Origin: JAJZQZ01 sp963790415
GTDB taxonomy: Bacteria > Actinomycetota > Thermoleophilia > RBG-16-64-13
DNA length: 64,000 nucleotides
Direction: 5' to 3'
Assembly: GCA_963790415.1 (NCBI GenBank)
Contig: CAWBOK010000001.1
Coordinates: 958,464-1,022,463 of the forward strand
In this document: one piece after another, positions 55,461-63,482 of the stretch
How the letters are laid out: each line of letters starts with the position of its first letter
Position numbering within the stretch: position 1 is the first letter of the stretch
Notes under the pieces: generated by a model
Seen by the model: the letters and a program-made list of their open reading frames with translations, nothing else
What the model was told of the DNA's origin: nothing
The model's database searches: none
Translations under genes and position numbers: made by a program

Positions 55461-56731
55461 ATGGCCAAGGTTATCCGCAGCATCTGGGTGAGTGAGGCAG
55501 GCTCGGGGCTCGCTCGGGCGGACCGGCGCTCGTGCGAGTATGACGCCTACGTTCCCGACGCCCTTGTGGGCCGCTGTTCGCCCTCGATGGGCCTGTGGCT
55601 GCCGACGTAGCCGAGGCCGAAGCGGCTATCGCCCGGTTGGATGTGGAGGCGTCTGCCCTCATTGACACAGAGGCACTCGCGAGGCTCCTGCTGCGGGCAG
55701 AGTCGGTGGCTTCCTCGCGCATCGAGGGGTTGGAGATCGGCGCCCGCCGGCTTCTGCGCGCCGAAGCCGACCGAGCCGTGGGCGGTAGACGCTCTGACGT
55801 CACCGCAACAGAGGTTCTCGGGAACATCGACGCCATGCTCTATGCCGTTCACAGCGTAGGCCAGGGAGACGAAATCGCTGTGGCCCATCTGCTGGAGCTG
55901 CATCGCCGGTTGCTTGAGGGTTCGCGTTTGGAGGCGTACGGTGGGCGAGTCCGCACCGAGCAGAACTGGATAGGCGGCAGCAGCTTCAACCCCTGCTCGG
56001 CCGCTTTTGTCCCTCCACCTCCGGAACTTGTGGGTGACTACCTCACCGACCTGTGCGCCTTCTGCAACGACGACTTCTTGCCGGCGATAGCGCAGGCCGC
56101 GATAGCGCACGCGCAATTCGAGACCGTCCATCCCTTCGTCGATGGCAATGGCCGGACGGGACGAGCGCTTATCCACATGGTGTTGCGTCGCCGAGGTCTG
56201 GCGTCGCGGGTGTTGCCGCCCCTTTCACTCGTGCTTGCCACCTGGGCGGACGACTACATTGGGGCACTGGATGGCACCCGCTTTCTGGGCGACCCCACAT
56301 CGCGGGAAGCTCATGAGGGCATGAACCGCCTGATCGGCCTCGTGGCAGCCGCCTGCCGTCGCGCCGTCGCCGATGCCACCGCCTTCGAGCAACGGGTCGC
56401 CACACTACAGACGGCGTGGCGCGAGCGCCTGGGAGGCGTCAGGGCCGGCTCAGCCACCGACCTCCTGATCCGCCTGCTACCAGGCGCCCCCCTTCTGACC
56501 GTTGCCACCGCAGCCGAGCTGATCGGACGAAGTGGTCAGGCGGCCAACGTGGCCATCGGCCGCTTGGTCGATGCCGGGGTACTAGGGCAGGTGGGCGGCG
56601 GCAGTCGAAACCGAGCATTTGAGGCTGTGGAGATGATCGACGCTTTCACAGACTTAGAGCGGCAGTTGGCGAGTCCCGAAGGCGACACGCGTCGGGTCAG
56701 ACAATCTGGATGCGGCGGGCGACGTCCGTGA
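55461..56731 (+). CDS. Fic-domain AMPylase-like protein, frameshifted near 55574
   Basis: About 420 residues. The opening MAKVIRSIWVSEAGSG and YDAYVPDALVGR (the Fic_N region) is in one frame, then FALDGPVAADVAEAEAAIAR and ASSRIEGLEIGARRLLRAEA continue in another to 56731. LLLRAESVASSRIEG resembles the inhibitory S/T-xxxE-G/N helix region. The catalytic motif is AHAQFETVHPFVDGNGRTGR with His and the GNGR P-loop. The C-terminal part (ATAAELIGRSGQAANVAIGR) looks like a winged helix that could bind its own operator. It would transfer AMP from ATP to a target protein. Confidence 0.88.
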
Positions 56732-57197
56732 AGAAGTCGTGTGACCACAGGCCGAGGCTATCGGGGTCCCGAACGAACGGCTCCACCTCCGCCGTGGCCC
56801 GGCGCACGTCCAGGCCCGCCACCGCGTGAGCGAACAGCGCCTCGAACGCCTCCTTGGACAGCGCCGCATCCGCCGTCCAGTCTCCGCTCTGGCGCATCCT
56901 CTGTTCCAGGTGGGCCAGGTGGAGGGCCGGGTGGTTCGCTGCGAACCATATGAGGTCGTACCAGTCGCGACCCTTAACCCGGTTCTTCCAACGGCGAAAC
57001 ATGATCGCATGCATCTTTCCGGCAAAGAGGTCGGGGAGCGCGTATGCTCGGACCGAGAACGGGATGGGGCGTAGCAGAAAGTGCGTCTGCGTATCGAAAC
57101 CGCCCGGGGGGTCCGTGTCTACTTCGAGTTTGATCTTGATAGTCTGATTGCTCGGTATCCCCCGGGTCACGTCGGGCGCCGCGAGGCCGTCAATCAT
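56697..57197 (-). pseudogene. AbiEii/AbiGii nucleotidyltransferase toxin, N-terminus missing
   Basis: 166 residues matching the C-terminal half: TIKIKLEVDTDPPGGFDTQT, IPFSVRAYALPDLFAGKMHA, RRWKNRVKGRDWYDLIWFAA and LSKEAFEALFAHAVAGLDVR. The nucleotidyltransferase active site G[S/T]-x-DxD, normally about 70 residues earlier, is absent. The stop overlaps the convergent fic gene by 35 bases. Abortive-infection or TA origin. Confidence 0.75.
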
Positions 57198-57222
57198 GGA
57201 GGGAGTCTACCAGTAATGGACG

Positions 57223-57251
57223 TAGTATGTCGGCGCTTTGTCGACATACTA
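57223..57251. promoter_or_regulatory. Palindromic operator candidate
   Basis: TAGTATGTCG and CGACATACTA flank a nine-base spacer, just upstream of the truncated AbiEii gene and facing the ATPase remnant. Confidence 0.5.
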
Positions 57252-57337
57252 TGCAGGTTGCCGGTGGTGCCGGGACCGCGACTCAGACCGACGACTGCGG
57301 CGCGGGCGCGGGCCAACTCCCACCTGTCATGTGTTGG

Positions 57338-57366
57338 CATATCGTTCCACAGCATGGAACGATATG
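57338..57366. promoter_or_regulatory. Perfect 12-base palindrome before the ATPase remnant
   Basis: CATATCGTTCCA and TGGAACGATATG flank CAGCA. The last three bases are the ATG of the ATPase remnant, so bound protein would block its start. Confidence 0.55.
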
Positions 57367-57865
57367 TACCGTGATCTGGAATGGAACGAGCAACGTGACG
57401 CCTTCCCTCCCACCGGGCATATACCGGGTCAGGTGGGAAGAGCGGCGACTGCGGGACGTATTGGCGCAGGCGCCCGGTGGCGGTGCTTACCGGCGCGCGC
57501 CAGGTGGGAAAGACCACGCTGCTCCGCCACCTGGACTTGTCTACCACCACCTGTCCGTGCTTTCGGGGCTGCTGGACCCCCCAGCGCGCCTCTACTACTG
57601 GCGAACGCAACGCGGAGCGGAGGTTGATTTCGTGGCCGAGCGAGGACAGGCCCTCGTGGCATTCGAGGCGAAAAGCGCCCGCCGTGTCACGTACAACGAC
57701 GCCAAGGGCCTGCGCGCCTTCCTTGCCGACCACCCGGAATGCCGCGCCGCCATACTTGTCTACCGAGGGCCGGAAGTGGTTCCGTTGGGGTCACGAGTAG
57801 TCGCTCTGCCTTGGGAGTTTCTGGCGCGTGGTGCGCCAACTTGCGTAGACCCGAGCGTGATCTGA
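57364..57865 (+). pseudogene. DUF4143-type AAA ATPase remnant
   Basis: Pieces in three frames: MYRDLEWNEQRDAF, then VLTGARQVGKTTLLRHLDLS (Walker A), then LYYWRTQRGAEVDFVAERGQ, VAFEAKSARRVTYNDAKGLR and LVYRGPEVVPLGSRVVALPW (nuclease-like DUF4143 C-terminus). About 200 central residues are missing. A second broken member of the family lies at 18.6-19.06 kb. Confidence 0.75.
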
Positions 57866-57916
57866 GCGGGCTTCCGGGCCGTGGCTCAGGCCGAGTCGCG
57901 CGAGCTTCTTCGCCCG

Positions 57917-58060
57917 TCACGCGGCCACTCCGTAGCGCTCGATCTCATCGCGGATCGGCAGAACCTGATACGGCCCGCGCTCCCAGTCTTCCTCGCACAC
58001 GACCAGGGTGCTGATGACCACCTGGAACTCCAGCTCCACATCAAAGAGCGCATCGGTGAT
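57917..58060 (-). pseudogene. MNT-type nucleotidyltransferase C-terminal fragment joined to IS end
   Basis: Reading from the IS side: ALFDVELEFQVVISTLVVCE, EDWERGPYQVLPIRDEIERY, ending GVAA. This resembles the end of minimal nucleotidyltransferases (the E-EW-R...F-R-I-REG region). The start is absent and the frame is open into the transposase remnant. Assignment is tentative. Confidence 0.45.
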
Positions 58061-58110
58061 CGGCCCCCCCGGGTCTGTTTTCCGCGTCACCACCGGGTTT
58101 CTGGCGTTGA

Positions 58111-59866
58111 AGGCTGGCGCGGCTTTGGCTACGGCGGTAACCTGGAGCAGCTCGAAGGCACGCGCCTGTAGTGCGGTCGGCGTGGTGAGCTGGGTGAAGC
58201 TGTTCTCGCCGGGCAGGATGCGCACCTGGTTGCGGCAGAGGGTGCCGAGTTCGGCGAGGAGGTCGGTGAAGGTGTGGGCGACGAAGCCGTCCGCGGTACG
58301 CTGCGATGCCCGCCTTGGCCCGGCCCGCGGGCGAGCGCTCGGCCGGCGCCACCGGGTCTATCGGCGCGAGCGGCGTATCGTCGGTGAAGAGGAGCGGCGC
58401 GAGACGCTCTTTCAGCTCGAAGGCCACGTAGTAGGCGAGCATGCAGAGGAACACGTGGGCGCGGACCCGCTCTTCCAGGTGATGGTAGATGGGACGGATC
58501 TCGAAGCTCGGAGACTTCATGGTGCGAAAGGCGCGCTCGGCCACCTTCAGCTGCTTGTAGGCCCTGCACCACCGCCGGGGTCCCGAGCTCCTGCTTTCCC
58601 GCAGGTGGTGCGCAGCACGTAGAGGCCGTCGAGCGCGGCCTCCTTCTGCGATCTGTTCGCTTTGCGCGCAAAGGAGAAGGCGCCGTCGGCGATCTGAAGC
58701 GGAAGTGCTTGGCCATCTTGTACCGGTTCGAGACCCGTCCCACCCGCTCGCCGATGGTGCCCGCGTCGGCGTGGCGCAGGCGCCCGCGCGGGTTCGACCA
58801 TGGTTTTCACCCGGGCAAGCTCGGCCTCGGTGGCCGCGAGCAGGGCCTCGCGCTTGCGGGCGCGCTCGACCGCCACTGCCGGGTTGCGGCAGACGACCAG
58901 GCGCTCGCCGGGGAACTCATCGGAGGTGATCTCGGCCAGGTTGCGTCTCGTCGAAGAGGGAGAGCTGCAGCTCTCCTGAGGCGGCGAGCGCCTTGATCTG
59001 AGGCGCCCGGAGCGCGCTGATGAAGCCCACCCCTTGCTGCTTTGAGCGTCTCGGCATGGGCCTCGGTGATCATGCCCCGGTCGCCCACGAAGATCACCCG
59101 TTCGATCCCGAAGCGCGTCGTCACCGAGGCGACCGCCTCGGGAAGCGTCTGCTGGTCCTGGGTGTTACCCGGGAAGACCTCGATCGCCACCGGCCGGCCC
59201 TCGGGCGAGCAGATGAGGCCGTAGGTGATCTGCAGGGTGCCCTGCTTGCCGTCGCGGGAGTGACCGAGGGCGGCGAGCGGGCAGGAGCGCCCCTCGAGGT
59301 AGCTGGAGGAGAGGTCGTAGAGCACGAAACCCGCCGGGGGCGAGGTGACGCCGGGCGAGTGCCCGCTCGATCCGCTCTTGGCGCGCGAGCAGCCAGTCCA
59401 GGGCCCCCAAGAAGCTCCGCCTCGGTGACCTCGCCGAGCGCGAGTTCCTCGGAGAGCGTGGTCTGCGCGAAGCGCCTGGTGGCCGAGAGCTTGGATCCCG
59501 GGGCGAGGAGCCGCTGACAGATGAGCGCCACCACCAGATCACGCTCGCGCGAGGGCTCCCGGGAGAGGAGCCGTTCAAGGTCGAGCGCGCGCAGCACGCC
59601 GAGCACCGCGGCCACGTGGCCGTGGGGCAGCGAGCGCGTACACCTGGAAGCGATCCTCCGCCGCCGACCAGGACCTCGCCCGCCAATACCCGCCGCACCG
59701 CCTCGATGGCCTCCTCGGGCAGGTGGGAGAGGTTGCCGAGGTTCTCATGCAGCACCCGACCGTCTTCGCGATAGGAACGGCGCAGGAGATAGGAGGTGTA
59801 GACGCGCCCCCCGGCGCCCTTCGTCTTGATTGTGGCTACGTGAACTGATCCACCGCGCTTTGGCAT
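58111..59866 (-). pseudogene. IS1634-family transposase remnant
   Basis: ATG 59866 gives MPKRGGSVHVATIKTKGAGG and the intact stretch HENLGNLSHLPEEAIEAVRR, after which at least five shifts break the frame. Recognisable parts: LGVLRALDLERLLSREPSRE, LYDLSSSYLEGRSCPLAALG, VIFVGDRGMITEAHAETL, FRTMKSPSFEIRPIYHHLEE and RVRAHVFLCMLAYYVAFELK. Catalytic motifs are present but not in one frame. Confidence 0.88.
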
Positions 59867-59936
59867 GCCACCATCATAGGATAAATCCTCACGAGATGCA
59901 ACCATATACTTTGGCTACACCAAACCGCGAAAAGAA

Positions 59937-59967
59937 GCCCGATCCCGAACCAGCAGCGGGATCGGGC
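59937..59967 (-). terminator. Hairpin and T-tract at the IS copy 2 left end
   Basis: On the minus strand GCCCGATCCCG pairs with CGGGATCGGGC, followed by TTCTTTT. It matches the copy 1 hairpin, with paired substitutions (CTCGAT/ATCGAG there, CCCGAT/ATCGGG here). Confidence 0.65.
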
Positions 59968-60006
59968 GTCCATCCCGCTCGCGCCGGCCGCGTCAACCCG
60001 CCGCGC

Positions 60007-60411
60007 TCATTCCTCGCTCCAGTCAACCAGTGCCAGACCGGGAATGCGCTCGTAGTGGCGCACGTTGTGTGTCACCAGCACTGCTCCGGCGGCAAGCGAG
60101 TGCGCGGCGATCATCATGTCCATTTCGCCGATGGGCTGCCCGGTCGTCACCAGCTGGTGACGGATGTCCGCGTAGAAATCGGCGGCTTCGGCATCCCAGG
60201 GCAACGCCCGCACGATCGTCAGAAAACGCCGCACCCCGATGTGCAGACGATGGCCGGCCGGAAGGCGTTTTAGGCCGTACTGTAATTCGGCGCGCGTCAT
60301 CACCGACACGCACACCAGGGACGGCGGGATGGCCGCGAGCTTTGCGCCGATCGCGGGCGAACGATGCTTGATGATATAGCTCGCCGTATCGGTGTCCAGC
60401 ATGTGCAGCAC
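60007..60411 (-). CDS. vapC: VapC-type PIN toxin
   Basis: 134 residues, intact: MLHMLDTDTASYIIKHRSPA with the first Asp, CVSVMTRAELQYGLKRLPAG with Glu, ADFYADIRHQLVTTGQPIGE, MDMMIAAHSLAAGAVLVTHN with Asp, and HYERIPGLALVDWSEE. This is the site-specific tRNA- or rRNA-cleaving VapC group. GTG 60411 sits 2 bases after the antitoxin stop. Confidence 0.92.
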   Translation of the reverse strand: MLHMLDTDTASYIIKHRSPAIGAKLAAIPPSLVCVSVMTRAELQYGLKRLPAGHRLHIGVRRFLTIVRALPWDAEAADFYADIRHQLVTTGQPIGEMDMMIAAHSLAAGAVLVTHNVRHYERIPGLALVDWSEE

Positions 60412-60413
60412 GG

Positions 60414-60686
60414 TCAGCGGTCGTTCTCCGCAAACAGATTGCGCTCCGGCGGCGGAACATTCATGGGACGGTCGGCCATGAATTCAGGGGGCACATCGAT
60501 GGTGCGCATCAGGTCGAAAAAGTCGCCCCAGGTTCTCGCATTCGGATGAGTGGACAACACCACGTCGCCGCTTGCCTCGTCGCGCGTGATGTAGACCTCC
60601 TCGCCTTCGAAACGGAAATCGGCGGGCAATCGAACGGCCTGGCTGGAGCCGTTCTTGAATAGTTTGGCGGTCCGTGTCTCAGGCAT
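60414..60686 (-). CDS. vapB: VapB-type antitoxin
   Basis: Ninety residues: TAKLFKNGSSQAVRLPADFR and FEGEEVYITRDEASGDVVLS (SpoVT/AbrB fold), with a C-terminal toxin-wrapping part FFDLMRTIDVPPEFMADRPM. ATG 60686 follows GGAGG by six bases. An AGTATATACT palindrome lies 36 bases upstream. Confidence 0.9.
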   Translation of the reverse strand: MPETRTAKLFKNGSSQAVRLPADFRFEGEEVYITRDEASGDVVLSTHPNARTWGDFFDLMRTIDVPPEFMADRPMNVPPPERNLFAENDR

Positions 60687-60721
60687 GTTCACCTCCGGAG
60701 ATCACAAGAAGTATATGCGTC

Positions 60722-60731
60722 AGTATATACT
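60722..60731. promoter_or_regulatory. AGTATATACT palindrome, vapBC operator/-10
   Basis: Self-complementary ten-mer containing TATACT, a -10 match for vapB on the minus strand. Repeated GTATATGCG/ACTATGCGG flanks suggest additional half-sites. Confidence 0.45.
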
Positions 60732-60785
60732 ATGCGGCGCCGCCGCAACCACACTCGGCCGGCATGGCCGGCTCACTCGCCGACG

Positions 60786-60977
60786 TCAGCCCTTGGCGGC
60801 GTATTCGAAGGGGTTCTCCACCCGCTCTGATGCGTTCAGCAACTCGATGGCCACCACGTTGCCGTCGGAGTCGTAGTCGAGGATCAGGCCGGGCCTCTCC
60901 TCATCGCTCACCTCGATCGGCCTGGCATTGAAGAGCACGCGGAGGACATCGACCTCAGGATCGTAGGAGATCTTCAT
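60786..60977 (-). CDS. DUF2283 family protein, second copy
   Basis: Sixty-three residues, nearly the same as at 53903 (ARPIEVSDEERPG versus ARPIEESDEERPG, and NVVAIELLNA). Frame intact even though its partner is broken. Confidence 0.78.
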   Translation of the reverse strand: MKISYDPEVDVLRVLFNARPIEVSDEERPGLILDYDSDGNVVAIELLNASERVENPFEYAAKG

Positions 60978-61111
60978 CTTCTCTCCAGTACTTGTCCACC
61001 TTGCTCGTTTGATACGCGGTGAACACGAGCATGGGCTCGATAGTATCATCGACGACCAATGGCGCGCCGGATGAGTTCCGCTCGAGCGTGCTTCGACAGC
61101 CGCCAGCGCAC
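60955..61111 (-). pseudogene. DUF4258 partner with internal deletion
   Basis: Starts VRWRLSKHARAELIRRAI (GTG 61111) and then, because the deletion is not a multiple of three, reads GRR and stops. The C-terminal remnant TAYQTSKVDKYWREDED is present in another frame. Confidence 0.75.
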
Positions 61112-61245
61112 TATTCTTCCTTCCAGTGGATCGCGCTCAGTAGGTGTGGCCTCGACGGAGTCATCCGCGGGCCTTGCCGTGAAGCGGCTGTACGGCAGGG
61201 CCGCTCAACGCGGGTTGGGGAAGCCGTGTGGCGGGATTCGGCGCG

Positions 61246-61308
61246 TCATCGAATCGCGGCGGCAAACTCGTCCGAGGCAGCCGAATCGACTCGGACGGCC
61301 CGGTTCAC
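61246..61308 (-). pseudogene. ParE/RelE-type toxin N-terminal stub
   Basis: GTG overlapping the antitoxin stop opens VNRAVRVDSAASDEFAAAIR and then stops. This resembles the first helix of ParE/RelE toxins. The rest is absent; downstream sequence belongs to the DUF4258 repeat. Confidence 0.5.
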
Positions 61309-61541
61309 CGCCCGAGGATATCCCGTTCAATCCGGCGCTTTGCGGACTCCCACGGTTCCAGCGTGGCGGTGCCGGCATCGATGGCCGCCACCCGGCGGGC
61401 GATCTCGGTCGCCCACGCCGCTTCGTGATCAGGATCTGCGGGGCCATCGAGGCTGGCAAGGAGTTCCGCGGCCACATCGGCTCGGGCGCCCGCGTCGAGC
61501 CGCAGGGCATCGGCCAACACAGTCTGCGCATTCTTCATCAT
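61305..61541 (-). CDS. Addiction-module antitoxin (TIGR02574-like)
   Basis: Seventy-eight residues: ALRLDAGARADVAAELLASL, DPDHEAAWATEIARRVAAID and LEPWESAKRRIERDILG, the usual all-helical antitoxin preceding a RelE/ParE toxin. The toxin is reduced to a stub. Confidence 0.75.
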   Translation of the reverse strand: MMKNAQTVLADALRLDAGARADVAAELLASLDGPADPDHEAAWATEIARRVAAIDAGTATLEPWESAKRRIERDILGR

Positions 61542-61619
61542 GGTTCTATCCTACGCTTCGATTTGCCTCCCAACAAGCGGCTGCACTCGCGGGCGTCAAC
61601 CCTTGGCGGTGTACCCGCG

Positions 61620-63233
61620 CTACCCGTACGAGCGGTACCCCGTGTAGTAGCCGCGGCGGTAGTAGCTCGTTCGACTGCTTGCCCCCCAGGGCCACGGCAC
61701 CGATGACGTGCGCGCCCACGCGGTGGAGCAGCTCCCGAGCGGCCCTGGCCTCGTCGCGCGTGGTCACGTAGAGCCGGGCGGTGAGCAGCACGCCGTCGAC
61801 CAGGGGCGCCAGGCTCACCGGGTCCGCCGCCACCAGAAGAGGCGGAGCATCGATGATCACGTAGTCGGCGGCCTCGGCGGCCGTCCGCAGCAGTTGCTGC
61901 ATCTTGGCGGAGCCCATGAGTTCCGCCGGGTTCGGGGGAAGAGGTCCCGAGGTCATGCAGTACAGGTTCTTCTGCAGGAGCAGGTCTTCGGCGCCGGAGG
62001 GGATCTCCGTGCGGGTGTCCTTTGGCATGTAGTCGTCCACCTGCACCAGCTGCAGGGACTCGGTGAAGGAGTGCGTGCCCGCCAGCACATTCGACACGCC
62101 GATCTCGTTGCCGAGCTTTGAGGTAGGTGTGCAGCATCGGGCGGCGCAGATCGGCTTCCAGCAGGATCACCCGGGCCCCGGACAGGGCCAGACCCAGCCC
62201 CAGGTTGATGCTGACGGTGCTCTTGCCCTCGCGGGGCAGGGCGCTCGTGACCAGGATGGTGCGGAGCTCCTTGTCCACCCCGAAGTACTGCAGGTTGGAG
62301 CGCAGGGTGCGGAACGATTCGATCAGAGGCGAGTGCTTGTCGGCAAAACCGATAGGCAGATCGGTGCGGCCCTTACGCCTCGCGCGCCACCCGCCGCCCA
62401 CCATGGGCACGGTGGCGAGAACGGGCAGGCCGAACTCCTTCTCCATGGTCGCTTCATCCTTGATGCGCCGGTCCATGTACTCGAGCAGGAAGGCCAGGCC
62501 TACCCCCAGCACCAGGCCCACGAACAGCGCCCAGCAGCGCGTTGCGCAGGGGCTGGGGAGCGAAAGGCGCGCCGGGCACCCCGGCCGCGCGGGAGAGGGC
62601 GTAGTCACCGGTCTGAAGCTTCTCGATGATGCCGAGTTGCTCCGCCCGCTCGCTCAAGAGAGCACCGCGGGGGGAGGCGATCTCCGTCGCCGTCATGGTC
62701 TTGAGCTGCCCCTCGACCACGTTTCGGGCCAGGGCGATGTTGGCCTTCTTCTTCTCCAGCTCCGACGCGATGAATCCGCGGGCGAAGGCGGTGGCCACAT
62801 CCGCCGCCTCTTGGGGATTCTCGCCGGTAGCCGAGATGAGGAGCGTGTCGGCGTTGGTGCTCGGCACGGCCGTGACCATGGCCGCCAGCTGTCCGGCCGA
62901 GCGGGCCGACTTCAGCTCTTCCTTGACCCGCTGGGCGGTGGCCTCCACGGTGACCGAATCGGCGCTGGTTTGGAGCATCTGCTGCACCCGCTCCGGGTTC
63001 TGGTAGTCGTTCACCTGGGCCCCGAAGATGGCCTCGGCCAGGGTGGTGCCTTCGCGCACGACGGTGGCCGTGGCCCGGTAGAGTGGGACGGTGCGCAGGC
63101 TCATGCCGACTGCGGCCGCCACCATGACGACCACGCAGAGCAGCACGATCCACATGCGCTCGCGGATTACGCGCCAGTAGTCGCGCAGCTCGACCGTCCC
63201 GAAGGACTCTGGGGATTGGTCCGACTGATCCAT
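61620..63233 (-). CDS. Wzc-like polysaccharide co-polymerase/tyrosine kinase 2, several frameshifts
   Basis: About 530 residues. Wzz part: LRDYWRVIRERMWIVLLCVV, VMVAAAVGMSL, TTLAEAIFGAQVNDYQNPER, then LFVGLVLGVGLAFLLEYMDR as second membrane helix. BY-kinase domain: RTILVTSALPREGKSTVSIN, VILLEADLRRPMLHTYLKAR, YVIIDAPPLLVAADPVSLAP. In the corrected frame the C-terminus is SYYRRGYYTGYRSYG, a cluster of six tyrosines ending at a TAG at 61620-61622, the usual autophosphorylation tail. ATG 63233 lies nine bases after TAGACT. A paralogue is at 23-24.7 kb. Confidence 0.87.
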
Positions 63234-63242
63234 GGGTTTGCG

Positions 63243-63248
63243 AGTCTA
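63243..63248 (-). promoter_or_regulatory. -10 box TAGACT nine bases before kinase 2 ATG
   Basis: Same spacing as the TAGAAT box before kinase 1 (24719-24724). Confidence 0.4.
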
Positions 63249-63329
63249 AAGGAGATGCCCGTCCACTACAAGGGAGGCGTAACTTCCTCGCGTCGCACTC
63301 GTTCTAACTCGATAGTAGAAGTACACACA

Positions 63330-63418
63330 GGACCACAGACGCGAAACGGCAAACCCATCGCGAGGTGGGGACGCAAAGCCACGGGGCTCATGCACGAGCA
63401 AGCCGGGCTGCCGACGTT
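63330..63418 (+). promoter_or_regulatory. Cyclic di-GMP-I (GEMM-I) riboswitch aptamer
   Basis: Contains the core GGCAAACC (63348-63355), a P2 stem CCCATC/GGTGGG closed by a GCGA tetraloop (63360-63363), then GGACGCAAAGCC (63369-63380) and a P3 arm ending GCCGGGCTGCCGA. These are the conserved parts of the GEMM-I class that binds c-di-GMP. A terminator-like hairpin and a secreted-protein gene follow on the same strand. Confidence 0.85.
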
Positions 63419-63420
63419 CC

Positions 63421-63470
63421 GGGACCGACCGGGAAGGCCATCGCGCCTCTTTGGTTGGTCCCTTCTGTTT
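63421..63470 (+). terminator. Riboswitch expression-platform terminator
   Basis: GGGACCGACC (63421-63430) pairs with GGTTGGTCCC (63453-63462) with one G-U pair, followed by TTCTGTTT. It lies 13-20 bases before the start codon of the downstream gene, so ligand binding could switch transcription. Confidence 0.65.
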
Positions 63471-63482
63471 GGGAGAGGTGCG

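Larger units (their letters stand above)
58063..59967 (-). mobile_element. IS1634-type element, copy 2 (decayed, inverted)
   Basis: Similar to copy 1 from its left hairpin to about 15 bases before its right end, but the CCGAAGTTTTCGCCC terminal repeat is missing at both ends. The internal sequence differs enough (for example altered hairpin bases and many substitutions) that this is an older or sister element, not a recent copy. Confidence 0.8.
60777..61183 (-). repeat. DUF4258-DUF2283 module duplication, copy 2 (with deletion)
   Basis: Counterpart of 53894-54422 in the same orientation, about 6.9 kb away. The bases equivalent to 54174-54295 are missing, joining ATCGACGAC directly to AATGGCGCG. 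Confidence 0.8.
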
